This document shows, in pieces, positions 1 through 10,938 of a stretch of 64,000 bases of DNA (its first letter is position 1; each line of letters begins with the position of its first letter). The stretch spans positions 40,104 through 104,103 of the forward strand of contig JBBHKE010000719.1 of NCBI GenBank assembly GCA_037447655.1. The letters run 5' to 3'. Under the pieces are notes generated by a model that saw only the letters and a program-made list of their open reading frames with translations, did no database searches and had not been told where the DNA came from. The translations under genes and the position numbers were made by a program. The stretch comes from Zygnema cylindricum. Taxonomy: Eukaryota; Streptophyta; Zygnematophyceae; Zygnematales; Zygnemataceae.

Positions 1-1
1 C

Positions 2-1824
2 GTTGCAGAATACCAAAAAGCAAGTCGGTGGTGGAAGGGCCGGGTTGCGACATTGAGAGACATAAGGGCGACGAAACATACTTTGTCGTCTGCGGTATTT
101 GGAAGAAGAAGTGTGGTGGTGACAAAGGCACTGCCGGGTAGGGGAAGGAAAGAGTTTCCATGGGTCACAGCAGTGCACTCGGAGTTGGTGGATGAGTTTT
201 ACCGCTTCAAGAAGGCGGGTATGAAAATGTCACAAACCATTGTAGGGACCATGGCTGCTCATATCATTAAACAAATGAAAGAGGAGAATGGGAGACTATT
301 CGTCGACAATAAGGGTAAGGAGATTAAAATGAAAATGACAAAACGATGGACGCAACGGTTTTGCGAAAAACACAGTATTGTGACGAGGGCTCAAAAAGGA
401 AAATTACAATTAAGCCCGGAGAAGGAGGAATACATCGAAAAAACAGTAGCATATCACATGGGCGAATTAAAAAGAGGATTTTTATCGGGTAAGTTTTTAG
501 AACATTTGTATAACTCATTGCTATATGCTGTAATATATGTTACATATATATTATTCTAACTAAATTTTGTTTTATAAGGTTATAAATGCAAATAAGCGAA
601 TGAAAGTAGTTGCCCCAACCATCATACTTTTTTGTGTTGTGTTTTACTTACAATTTTATGTGTTATTGTGATTATAGGTCGCTACAACGAGGATCTAGTC
701 GAAAACATGGACGAGACCCACATGGTTGTAAATATGGATAACAAAAAAACGTTGGGTTTTCGCGGGGACGAGGTGGTCAAATACGCGGATGTTGCCGGAG
801 GTGGAGAGTCGATGACTTTGATGGTTCGACTCACGGGCGGAGTGAACGCCCGAATTGAATCTCCTATGTTAATCTTCGCCAACAAGCTCCGTAATTACCC
901 GATCAAGGGCATCCACGATGACATACCAGGTGTTTTTCTTTCCCTAAGAAACTTTTTTCTTAAAAATATTAACGCTATTGTCTCACTTATTCTCCCTTGT
1001 ACTCCACACCCAAAATATTAAATATGGGGTGATATGTTGTTTATATTGATTTCTTCCCAAACACTACTCGCCCTCTCTCTCCCTCCCTCACTCAATATCT
1101 TTTCCCACTCTCTTTTGTAGGAGTTTGTTACCGTACCGGGCCGAAAGGTTGGAACGACAAGACGGTCTTCCCACAATGGATCGCCGAACCGAGGTCATAC
1201 CAAGGTGACCGTGATGGGCGTGAAAAGGTTATATTTGTGGACAACTGTGGCGGTCACAATATGTCCGAGGAATTAAACACCGCTTTACGCGCAAAGAGAA
1301 CTACACTCCAATTTTTTCCTCCGTGTGCAACGCATTTAGTGCAACCTGCCGATTCATTTGTAATTTCTAAAATCAAAGAAGTGTGGTCAAGAAAATGGGA
1401 AGATTGGAAGATGAAGGGGGTAGAGAGCCACAAGTGGTCCTTACCTAGGGGCCAAAAATGGTCTGGTAAGTTAGTTGGACCGGGTAAAGCCTTTTTCTTA
1501 AAGTTGGCACGTGATTCGATACGAGAGGTGAACGAAATGAAGGACAAAAATGGCATGGGATGGGCACGAAAGGCGATGATCCAGTGTGGATTGTCATTAA
1601 AGGATGGCAAATGGGAGGAGAGCATGCTTACGCAAGATTTGCAAGTCATAATAATGAAATGGCAAAATCATTTCGATGGCGACGAGGTGCCACCTCCATC
1701 GGCTCCTGCACGAGATTTACTCCAACTCCTTCGAGAGGCCGACATTCAAGATGACGAAGCCAGTCATGACGAAGACTTAGAGGAATACAGTGATTATGAG
1801 GCACTTTTTAGAGAAGTGGTTTAA
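2..1824 (+). CDS. pogo/Tigger-like DDE transposase, 5' partial, three exons
   Basis: Exons are 2-488, 678-929 and 1121-1824. Both introns are GT..AG and all three exons join in phase, leaving a frame open from the left edge to a TAA at 1822-1824. No ATG start is visible, so the gene probably begins outside the window. The N-terminal part resembles the CENP-B/pogo helix-turn-helix region (basic, with the KMTKRWTQRFCEKH segment). The catalytic core fits DDE_1: first Asp in ENMDETHMV, second in IFVDNCGGHN, third in FFPPCATHLVQPAD, the pogo-type arrangement where the third acidic residue lies in a QPxD motif. The C-terminus is acidic (DIQDDEASHDEDLEEYSDYE). Such enzymes cut and paste DNA at TA dinucleotides. 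No stop or frameshift is seen inside the exons, so this copy could be active or domesticated. The element's terminal repeats were not identified. Confidence 0.8.
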
Positions 1825-2120
1825 TTAGGAGTGGTGGTATAATGGATTATGGGCCGTTTGCAAATCTTCTTATTACTAGTGTGGATTTTTTTGTTATTTC
1901 TTTTTTTATGTTTTTTTTTTATAGGTTGTAACAAATACTTTTATTTTACTGCAGTATGCAAAATACATTGTATTTCTTTCTTTGACGATGAATATTATCT
2001 ATCCCTCTTTCATTTTTTTGTTTTCATATTGTTTATGATACCTGAATGGCCAAAAATGTGGATGAAATGTATTTGTAGTGACGTTGTATGATCGTTTCTA
2101 TATTTGGTTTATCATCCTTC
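1825..2120. other. AT-rich 3' flank of the transposase, no gene seen
   Basis: T-rich, low-complexity sequence after the transposase stop. Short open frames here have no recognisable domain. It may be 3' UTR and internal element sequence. Confidence 0.4.
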
Positions 2121-2458
2121 CATTTAGCGACGGGACAGTCTCGTCGCTGAGTACCATAAGACCTTGTTTTGATATAGTGTTTGGGCTGAATTTTGAAAAA
2201 AAAAACATGCCATTCAGCACTGAGGAATTCTCGTCGTTGACTGGCATAATTAAAAAAAAATACCATTCAGCGACGAGATAGTCTCGACGCGACGAGACTT
2301 TGTCGTCGCTGAGTACCTAAAGACCTTGTTTTGACTCACTGTTTGGGCTGAATTGTGAAAAATAAAACATGCCATTCAGCACCGAGGAATTCTCATCGTT
2401 GACTGTCATAATAAAAAAAATACCATTCAGTGACGAGACAGTATCGTCGCTGAGTACC
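2121..2458. repeat. tandem array of GCGACGA/TCGTCGC hairpins
   Basis: Three hairpin cores (2121-2155, 2261-2317 and 2421-2458) have the form CATTCAGCGACGAGA .. TCTCGTCGCTGAGTACC. The middle core has two nested stems. They are separated by two copies of a roughly 104-bp spacer (2156-2260 and 2318-2420), each with a further internal half-site (CATGCCATTCAGCAC). Similar GCGACG/CGTCGC inverted motifs occur in subterminal regions of plant DNA transposons. The array lies about 0.3 kb downstream of the transposase and may belong to the same element. Confidence 0.65.
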
Positions 2459-3164
2459 ATAAATGAGAGAGAGACAGAGAAAAAATGGGAGATTGACTGA
2501 GATAAAATAAATAATAAAATGAAAATAATATGACATATTCAAAAAAAAAGAGTGAGAAAAACAATCACATGTGTGACAATGAAAATAGTCAACAATGACC
2601 ACGCACTTCATCAAGTGTATCTCTTAACATTTTCAAAACATGTAGAATTAAAACACAGCACCCTTCATTGCAAAAACATAAAAATGAATTACAATTTAAA
2701 AAACATGACATTAATACACTTGGAAATAAATTCAATCCTTTTCGCCTAAGAATGACAAAGAGGTTCACCGTAAAAAAACTACAATATGTACAACCAACCT
2801 ATTTTTCAAAATTAAATAAAATATTAGTCTACATGAACGAAATGTACATCGCATATAAAAATTATCCTTTGTAACAAATGATATCCTAATAACTTCCTCT
2901 AACTCATGTAAAAATGTGTTTGGAAGTACTAATATTAAATGGAGTAAAGATAACTCCATGAAATTCCCACAATCCGTGCATATGTTCCTCCATCACAATC
3001 AACTAACTGAATAAAATCCCGTGCCTACAACAACAAAAAAAAAATACAACAATGGAGTTAGTTATAAAAATGAATGACATTAATGTGTAATTTTAATGGG
3101 GGGGTAAACGCGAGAAGGAAAGAGGGGAGTAAATGGGAGAGAGAGAAAGGGATGGTGTAAAAGA
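2459..3164. other. AT-rich region, no gene seen
   Basis: A-rich sequence with short frames of low complexity and no recognisable protein, RNA or repeat signal, becoming purine-rich from about 3.1 kb. Confidence 0.4.
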
Positions 3165-3472
3165 GGCGACAATACCCCACAACACGTCACAGTGCACAGC
3201 GGAAAACACCCAGGGATCTCCCCGTAGCAACAGCAGGAGCACACAGAATTCACAGACAAGGTTGGGCTTTATTACTTGAAAAGAGAGTACAAGGTTGCGC
3301 TAGCTGCGTAGGTCTACTTAAGGTCCCCATTCACTGGGTCTACTTGCCTATTTAAACTAGCTAACTGCTAGTCAACTTAGTACTATACAGCTGTACACGT
3401 GGACCTTCGCGGCCAATCCAAGATCTATCCAAACTTCCTTCCAGAACTATACAGTTCAATCTACACAATTGC
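3165..3472 (-). mobile_element. candidate solo LTR fragment
   Basis: Read on the minus strand, a TTTAAATAGG box is followed by an AATAAAG polyadenylation-like signal and a short GC-richer tail, the order expected of U3-R-U5 in an LTR. No second copy, clear TG..CA ends or target duplication was found, so this stays a candidate. Confidence 0.3.
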
Positions 3473-4030
3473 GGCGTTGCTATGCTGCGCTGCTACGCCG
3501 CTGCGCCGCTAAGTTGCTATGCTGCTATGCTGCGCTGGTCTGGAATCGCAGCTGCGCTGCTCTGGCATCGCTAAGAGAGTAGGGAAGGGAGAGTGAAAGA
3601 GAGAGGGAGAGGGAGAGGGGAAGGAGAGGGGAAGAAAGGGTAAAAGGGAGAGGGAGAGATAGAGGCAAATCGAAGAAGGGGAGAGGGAGAGAGAGAGTGG
3701 GAGGGAGATAATGCGGCAGATGAGGAGGGCGAGAAGGAGAAGGAGAGGGAAAGGGGGAGGGAGAGGGAGAGAGAGTGTGGAAGGGAGAGGAAAAGGGGGA
3801 GGGAGAGATAGCGGCAGATCGAGGGAGTGGGGAGAGGGAGAGGAATAGAAGAAGGGAGATAGTGCGGCAGATCGAGAGGGTGAGAAGGAGAGGGAAAAGG
3901 AAAGGGAGAGGGAATGTGAGAGTAAGGAAGGGAGAGGGAAAGAGAGAGAGGGAGAGGGAGGGGGGAGGGAGAGGGAAAGGGAGAGGGAATGGAGATAGAT
4001 CGAGAGGGAGCGAGAGAGGTGAAGGGAGAG
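3473..4030. repeat. GCTGC-rich stretch followed by a GGGAGA purine-rich tract
   Basis: From 3473 to 3570 the sequence is built from GCTGCTATGCTGCGC-like words. From about 3575 to 4030 it is almost pure purine (GAGGGAGAGG type). The long open frames on the minus strand (Leu/Ser/Pro only) come from this composition and are not genes. Confidence 0.8.
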
Positions 4031-4982
4031 GGCATAAACAAGAGAGAGCACATTGTAAAAAACTTTCAAAATTAAAAATGAGAGATTGGCATAGGTAGGT
4101 TCGGGTAAAAGGCGAGCGTGAAAGAGGGGCGGAGGCAATGATAGGTAAATAGAGTGACGTGGTAAATGGAGTGACGCGCCATAGAGGGAGCCGCCACGTG
4201 CGACCTCGAATCCATGGCAATGAAACGAAAGTGGCGGCGGTATTTTCTCCTGCTTCTTCATGAAACGAATGAGAATGTGTTCGATTGACAAAATGACGAC
4301 GCATCCTCAGATCCCTAAAGAAACAAAAAAAAAATTGGATGGATGAGATTCGTTCAATAAGGGATCCATTTTTATGTGGATTATCCGCATTTGGCGTTAA
4401 GCCGTCCCAAATATCATCCACGACAAATGTTGTTTTTTATTCTAATTATTTTTATTCATTCATTGTAATTTGTGGTCCATTGTTACTTCGACCCCTTATT
4501 AACGTATACATTAATTCTAATTTGGAGTGAAATCACCTATAAACACCATATTAGAATAAACATTTACGCTATATTCGTTCGTTGTACCGAAATAGAGTAC
4601 ATATTGACGCTAATCGAACAAAATGCATGTTATTCAGTTTATATAAACTGAACAGCAAAAAATCACATGAATCAAGAGTACGCAGTTTTAAAACGGTTTA
4701 CGTGGACGTGTTAAATATGAATAGTTTAATGCTTTAACTGTAACATCATGCCTTCGCACATGCGAATATATTATACGTTCACACTGTAGAACAAGCGATT
4801 ATAGGAGATCGTGTGCGAACGAGATTTTTGGAGACAAGAGTTAACCAATTTTTTCAGCGCACGTTCATATTCCTGCGCGTATAATTTATAAATAATTTAA
4901 AATCTTTTCAAGGAAAAAGGTACAAATATGTACTGTTTGACATTATCCGTACACCATACTAATTATACATTGTTGTACTTTC
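4031..4982. other. unannotated AT-rich region
   Basis: No gene, RNA or clear repeat was recognised. TACGTT and TTACGCT words typical of the MITEs elsewhere in the window are scattered through it. Confidence 0.35.
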
Positions 4983-5116
4983 GGTATTGACGCTATTTTG
5001 TACGGAGCCTCAATTATAGTCAAGGAAAAATTAAAATCACGTATACTATTTGGGAAAAAAATCAAAATTTTAAGAACCCAATTTAGTGTCGTTGACACTA
5101 ATAACGATGCGCGGTG
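4983..5116 (-). mobile_element. fragment of the CACCG-type TA-target MITE
   Basis: Reverse-complement match to the left end of the complete element at 48958-49497. It shares the terminal CACCGCGCATCGTTATTAGT sequence, the TTTGGGTTCTTAAAATTTTG block and the CCTTGAC..TTGAG block. The other end was not found, so the copy is truncated or diverged. Confidence 0.6.
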
Positions 5117-5275
5117 TAGTGTTGGGTATCGGGTAAATTCATATCGCGATAATTTCGATATTCGATATATCGAATATCGATTGAGCAGAATCCTCGATAT
5201 ATCGTACTGGGACCAACGCAAATTATCGCGATATATATCGCAAAAACAAGGTGTCCGTACAGTCATAGTACGGAA
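5117..5275 (+). mobile_element. hAT-like terminal fragment (TAGTGTTG..TATCGG family)
   Basis: Begins TAGTGTTGGGTATCGGG and runs into dense TATCGATA/CGATATATCG words, as in the ends of the elements at 52761-54813 and 59645-60438. It abuts the preceding MITE fragment. No partner terminus or target duplication was found. Confidence 0.5.
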
Positions 5276-5320
5276 AATCAAACGACAACGGCTGCGGATG
5301 GCTTCGACGGAGAGGGAGAG

Positions 5321-5355
5321 AGGGAGGGAGGGAGGGAGGGAGGGAGAGGGAGGAC
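5321..5355 (+). repeat. (GGGA)n tract, potential G-quadruplex
   Basis: At least six consecutive GGGA units, enough G-runs for a G-quadruplex on the plus strand. Confidence 0.6.
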
Positions 5356-5895
5356 ATGCTGAGAGAGAGGGTTTCAAAGGGAAATTTCGAGACGGGTCAA
5401 GCATGCTGCCAAAGAGAGTTAGGGTTAGTGCGCAGTTTTGCCCATTTTTTTACTATTTTGACAATATGCTGTTCTTGACTGTCAGCGGATCCTTCTTCGC
5501 CCGTTTTTCCTTTATCTAAAGAGAAGGACTCCTACGCCTTTCACCATAAGTAGTGTAGATTCTAGACAGGAAATGGACCACTGCGGTCCCCTTGGCCTCA
5601 CATCCGCAAAAAAACGCGTCCCGTGTCGGTGGCAGTTGTCCTCCGCGATTTGAATAGTTTCTACAATCCACACTATTTCTGTGTGGGTATCCAAACAACG
5701 GTCCATTCATCAGTAGCCCATGCTAATAATGGTGAGAAACGTGGTAGACACACAGCAGGTTTGTGTTGCACACTGCGACTGGTTTACTTTCATCGGTCGA
5801 ACCTAGCGACTACAATGCCTAGGCATCGACAACTGGCGGTCGTGAACTTTTTCAAGTTGAACCATTAAAAAAAGTCATTTTCATTAAAATACACA
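5356..5895. other. no gene recognised
   Basis: An 81-codon open frame at 5623-5868 has no recognisable motif and uses a non-ATG first codon. It is not called as a gene. Confidence 0.3.
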
Positions 5896-6023
5896 CGTTT
5901 TAGACTCATAAAAACAGTTAGGTCTCCCGTTTTAGACTCATAAAAACAGTTAGGTCTCCCGTTTTAGACTTATAAAAACAGTTAGGTCTCCCGTTTTAGA
6001 CTCATAAAAACAGTTAGGTATCC
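5896..6023. repeat. 32-bp tandem repeat, four copies
   Basis: Units start at 5896, 5928, 5960 and 5992 and read CGTTTTAGACTCATAAAAAC.. with one or two changes between copies. Confidence 0.9.
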
Positions 6024-6459
6024 CACATCTCTTTTAGAATGCTCTACTGTACCGTTTTACAACAATGTTCTAGTCCACAACCATTTAATAAACTGGTTTT
6101 TACATCGATTCTGACGGTGAATCTGGGAAGTGTGCGTATAACATCCTCTTAACGAAAGCATCTCTAAACCACAAACGAATTATCGTGCAACACACCTAAA
6201 CTCTTAATGAACCCTTACGACCATTAGTGTGGATTAGTGAATGAAACAAAAATTATGAGCTTAACCACAACAGAATCCACAGTATTTATGGTGATCCATG
6301 CGATGCAAACCTGAAAAGAGAATCCATATCTGTTGTTCCGAATACGTTTCCGATTTGTAATTATTGACTACGATATTGACTTTTATTTTTATTTTTTGCA
6401 AGTGGAAGTCACACCAGATCTTGGAGCTTACTTGCGGCCGACATTATTATTTATTGGAT
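6024..6459. other. no gene recognised
   Basis: AT-rich sequence between the 32-bp repeat and the first satellite block. No coding or repeat signal was identified. Confidence 0.3.
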
Positions 6460-6733
6460 AGATTGTCGTCCACGATCCTCGATCGATCGATTGCTACTGA
6501 CAATCCTCCCTCGTTCGATCGTCGCTGACAATCCTCTAGTGATTGATCGGCGTCGTCGATCCTCGACCAATCGATCGCAGCCGACGATCCTCGACCGATC
6601 GATCGGCGCCGACGATCCTCAACTGATCGATCACCGACGACCATCCTCGATTGATCGATCGCCGTCGACAATCCTCGATCGATCGATTTTTGCCGACAAT
6701 TCTCGCTCGATCGATCATCGTCGACGATCTTTG
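6460..6733. repeat. 28-bp satellite, left block
   Basis: Degenerate copies of a 28-bp unit (GATCCTCGACCGATCGATCG + CCGCCGAC). The block stops at the 5' LTR of the retrotransposon and the same satellite resumes after the 3' LTR at about 13253, so the element was inserted into the array. Confidence 0.85.
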
Positions 6734-7907
6734 TGTTGAAATTTAAGTATTTAATAGGTCTAGAGATTTTAAAATAAAAGCCAAAACAATGACAACCTGC
6801 CTCTAACTCTTCACTCAAGTCCCCACACTTGTCGCAGTCATTGAAGACTTGAGGAGGAGTTAGATCCATGGCTCCCTAGGCTGTCCAAAAATGACAAGAA
6901 GGCAAATCTCGATAGAGTTACCTAAAATATTTGACGGACACGGGATTTGATTCAGGTACCTGCCGTCCGTCAAATTAGCTGGTAGCCTTAACCTATAAGT
7001 CTAGGACTAGTATTACGATATATAAGGTTTGATAAATATATAAATTGTTACACATAGATAAATTCATTTAATGGAGAATAGATACTTAGTGCATAGATAC
7101 AGTTTGATTTAGTACGAAGTAAGGTATGGGGACAGAACGGATACCGCGCATTTGTTTCGATAGCGAAACAAATACCGCGCGTCGAATTTCAGCGGCTAGG
7201 ATTATATCCGGTTTTTATCAGAAGGCCGCGATAGGCGCCGCGATCACGGAAGAGGTACTTTCGGCGTATTACGGTCTTTGCTACGTCACATGATACGTGG
7301 CGTGATAACAGTCGATTATGTGAACTCCGGAGATTACAAGAACAAATCCTGATTTGACACGTGTCGACATTTTGGCCATGTTGTACAATGGCCGTACAAA
7401 AAGTACACCGGCACCTGTATTTTTCTGTACGACACAGTAATTTGATTGGTGCCGTACTTCAGTAGATAGATTTTTAGAGGGGGAATAAGACTTAGACAAT
7501 TTTGGGTAGGAGCCTCTCTGAAAGAGCACCTTGTATAAATGGCAAACTTTGGCCAGCCATAAATATCAATTTACATGACCATTTTCAGTGATTCCTTTTG
7601 CTGCAAACTCAAGGGAGTCCAAGCTACACACATGAGTAGTCGGTTAGAGTTTTTGCTTGCGAAGGTGGCTGCATTTCTAAGGGAAAGTCAAAGTGGGTCA
7701 ATGTGTCCAAAACTCATATTCTAACTTTGCATTCTGTTGTGGAACTGAGCACACAAAAAGTCTTTTTTCACAGATGTGAAGCTATAATGGGTTTGTGATT
7801 GTCAACAGGTCTGTCATTTGGGTTTATATCAACTTCGATTCGATAATATCTAGATAAGCTTCTTTTGGATCTGCGATTTCTGTGGGCCATGGAGCACACA
7901 TAGTTCA
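6734..7907 (+). repeat. 5' LTR of the gag-only element
   Basis: Starts TGTTGAAATT and ends GTTCA, immediately before the primer-binding-like sequence. It matches 10939-13252 with interruptions. It carries a nested hairpin at 6930-6974 that is conserved in the 3' LTR. Confidence 0.75.
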
Positions 7908-7920
7908 GGTTATGGGCCCA
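7908..7920 (+). promoter_or_regulatory. candidate primer-binding site of half-tRNA type
   Basis: GGTTATGGGCCCA directly follows the 5' LTR. It differs at one position from the complement of the initiator-tRNA anticodon arm (GGTTATGAGCCC), the primer type known from Drosophila copia and yeast Ty5. The first gag ATG (7912) lies within it. Confidence 0.45.
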
Positions 7921-8997
7921 CCATCTAGGGTGCCTATGTTTGATGGAACAAGCTTCACTTATTGGGGATTTATGACGGAGGGATTGCTTTTCGAGAAGCA
8001 CTTATGGGGAATTGTTTTGGGACAAGTGAGATGTCCGCCACCTGGCTTTGGAGGAGCTTACTATGGAGAATCATCTGAGGCTGCTTAGAATATCAATCGG
8101 AGTTCAGATGCAACGGAAGGTGAAGGGAATAACCTTGTCGTGGATAGGGAAATAATGGAGAAGGAAAAAGGGACACCTATGGTGAGGGGAGCTAGGCTCT
8201 CAGCTATAGTACCACTTATAGGGATTAAAAATGAAGAAAAAGACAGAAAAATATGGGAATACAAAAACACTATAGTAAAGCATCTCATACTTAGAAACGT
8301 GTCTAAGTCCATAGCTATCACTCTTATAAACTTAACGAAGTCTTCAGATATATGGGAAGCACTAAGTCAGATTTATAAGAGTGAGACTATTCAAAGGCAG
8401 CAATTAGTAAAATAAGAAATAGATGCCTTTGTTTATAAATGCGGTAGCATGATAGAGTTGTGCAATGATATTGCTGCGCCATATGTTGAACCTGCTAGTG
8501 CAGGATATGTAAAATTTGAGGAGAGGAAGATTAATACACTATTTATGAAACTCCCAGATGAGTACGAAAACATCATTTGTCGTATGCAGGCGATGGATGT
8601 CTCCTCATGGACTTGGAGCTTTACCATGGGGATAATTCTTGTGAGGGAAAGCACTTTGGAGCTTCGTAGGGGAAGTGACAGAGTGAATGCATTTACAGCT
8701 GGTGGTGACGATCGGAAGCGTGATGAGAGGAAGAAAGACAAAGGTAAACCTTATCGGAACTTTGGTAGAAAGAGAGGGAGAGGAAAAGAAACGAGAGCTT
8801 TGAAAAAAGGGGTTTGCTTCTTTTGTAGGGAACCGGGTCATTATATAGAAGAATGCCCTTGTTTGAAAGAATTTAGAAGTTGGAATGTGGATGAGGAGGA
8901 AGAAGGGGAAGAGGAGAAAGAGGATGAAGATATGTTGGAGCTTCTCCGCATCGGTAGTATGGGGAAGAAAGAAAAGCACACAGAAATTCCACGTTAG
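7912..8997 (+). pseudogene. copia-type gag, interrupted by stop codons
   Basis: One frame runs from ATG 7912 to the stop at 8995, broken by in-frame stops at 8086 (TAG) and 8413 (TAA). The N-terminal VPMFDGTSFTYW..FEKHLWGIVLG segment and the W-rich block at 8260-8400 match the UBN2/DUF4219 gag capsid of Ty1/copia elements. Near the C-terminus lies an intact zinc knuckle, CX2CX4HX4C (CFFCREPGHYIEEC), followed by an acidic tail. Gag packages the retrotransposon RNA in virus-like particles. The stops suggest decay, unless they are read through. Confidence 0.75.
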
Positions 8998-9042
8998 CAA
9001 CAATGTGCTTTTGGAGGTATAAGGGAAGTAAAGAGAGAGGAA

Positions 9043-10777
9043 ATGCTTGAGGGAGTTCAAAATATTGAGGATAGTTTCATAGATATTTTGGAAACAAAAA
9101 ACTGGTCGGAAAGGGAGACTTCAACGGATTCCGAGGAAAGGGGAGACGTGAAACTAGAAGGGGTTCTAAAGGATAAGGGAGAAGAGGAATGTTTAATGAA
9201 AGGTATAGGACAAGAGAAATATTTATTGGGAATAAAGTTAGAAAGTGATAGTGGAAAGAATTCCATGGAAGAGAGTAAGGAAAGTTCAGAAAATGGGGTG
9301 AGAATCATGGATAAAAATATGAGTTCGGAAGATGTAGATTTTACGAGGAACTTAGTGGGGATTCTTGATTTAAGGATACATTTGAGGGGTAATGGTTTTG
9401 ACTGTTGTTTTGAAATGTTAGTTTCGTGCATGCATGACATTTTATTCGTGCTTAAGGTTGTGTGCGTACTCAATGTGATTTGTAATGCATGTGTACCCAC
9501 TAAGTTTAATGTGGAGGTTCGAATGTATTTGCGGATTGGGGGAGAAAACGTATGAATTATATTGGAACGTATGGTTTGCGTAAAGAGGAAATGGACGGCG
9601 GATCGCGAAGCGATCCGACGTTAAATAATCGACGAGGTTGAAATGGTACGTCGCACGTACCGAACATAATGGGACAAGTGGCATGGATTCAAAAAGGACG
9701 CATGTTCAGTACGGAAAAGATTTTGAAGGTACGGTCTAATTTCGGCAAGTGGGTCATGGTACATTTGGAGGGCGGACGACGTCCGCCGATATTTTCAAGG
9801 GATCGCAATTTTGATGACGTGGTATCAAGTGAACCGTACGTATGTGATGTCGATTCACTACGTGGTTTCTTCCACAAGTAAATAATCAAGTTGATACTCA
9901 GTACGCGGATTTTATGGAAGCGTCGGTGCAAATATTTGGTTTAACATTGTTTTGTCTTTTTGTGCATTAATTATTAGTGTAGAATTACATTTTTCTGACA
10001 TACCTTGAATTATTCAGGTATACTCACATTAATTTAAGTAGATGGGAAATTACGTACGGCTGGTATGCCTCCGTACATTTAGTAGTAAGACTGAGTGTAT
10101 ATATTGTAGAACTTAGTCATTTCAGGACATAGGAACTTTTTGGACCAAAACTGTTTATGGTGATTTTTGGTAATTTTATCTGAGGATTGCTCTCAGATCT
10201 GTTGGCAGAATTATCTGAAATTCTGCATGTGTGTTCCTCTTTATATTGTTAATATTGTCACAGATTTTCAGGCCTATTGTGTGCCTGGTCTGTGTTTTAC
10301 TTCATTGTGAAGTTCGTCTGTTTTATCAAAGTTCTGGCAAACTGTTTTTCTGCAACTTTGACTAGATGATGTGATCACTCTATTCATTATATTTGTCAGA
10401 AACTTTGTGAGGTTATTTTAAAGCTTAGACACTATCTGTTGATATAGTTTCAGGTTGTTTTGTTATTTCTGTAGAATTCTGTGTTGATTCAAAGTAGGCT
10501 GTTTTTGGGGTAGTCTGTGGTGCTTCCGAAGGTGAATCCATGGCTAGAAATGGCTATGGACAACATTGACATCACTAATGGGAGTGATACCCTCTATAAA
10601 GGTGTGCCTGTAAAAGGGTTAGCATCTGAGTATGTGTTGCAAATTGGGGATGGGGTTGATTGTTGGAAATGGAAAAGGGAAAGTGGATTTTGGTTAGATG
10701 AAAAAAGGAGGAGATGGATAAAATCTTTGCTCATATTTTTGAAAAATGGCATGCAAAATAAAATGTATGATCGATAA
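9043..10777 (+). pseudogene. second retrotransposon ORF, split by a solo LTR
   Basis: This is in the same frame as gag after the 8995 stop. Coding segments are 9043-9402 and 10571-10777. The intervening DNA is a solo LTR plus one copy of its TTGAC target duplication. Removing that insertion leaves one continuous frame to a TAA at 10775-10777. The first half is Glu/Lys-rich and the second is Trp/Lys-rich. No protease, integrase or reverse transcriptase motif is seen, so the function is unknown. It could be the C-terminal half of an unusually long Gag. Confidence 0.55.
9403..10565 (+). mobile_element. solo LTR (1163 bp), TSD TTGAC
   Basis: Begins TGTTGTTTTGAAATG and ends ATGGACAACA. Flanked by TTGAC at 9398-9402 and 10566-10570. 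It shares most of its sequence with the solo LTR at 11679-12709. The TG..CA ends, 5-bp TSD and single-copy state define a solo LTR produced by LTR-LTR recombination. Confidence 0.9.
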
Positions 10778-10924
10778 GATGAAATTATTTTTGGTCATCT
10801 AATACACTTTCTTAAATATAAAGGTATTCCCTTGAAGCTTCATGAAGGAAAAAGGATAAAGGAAAAGAAGATATATATAAATGTATTTGTTGTTTTTGAA
10901 GGGAGTTGAAAGTAAAGTAGAATA

Positions 10925-10938
10925 GAAAATAAGGAGAG
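10925..10938 (+). promoter_or_regulatory. polypurine tract
   Basis: GAAAATAAGGAGAG lies immediately before the 3' LTR start (TGTTGAAA), where plus-strand DNA synthesis is primed in LTR elements. Confidence 0.6.

Noticed and set aside
3509-4421. Long Ser/Leu/Pro ORFs on the minus strand
   Set aside because: Translation of a purine-rich low-complexity tract; all three frames are open.
6930-6974. Possible tRNA gene (T-arm-like sequence)
   Set aside because: No A box, D-arm or anticodon arm can be folded at proper spacing. Better described as an LTR hairpin.
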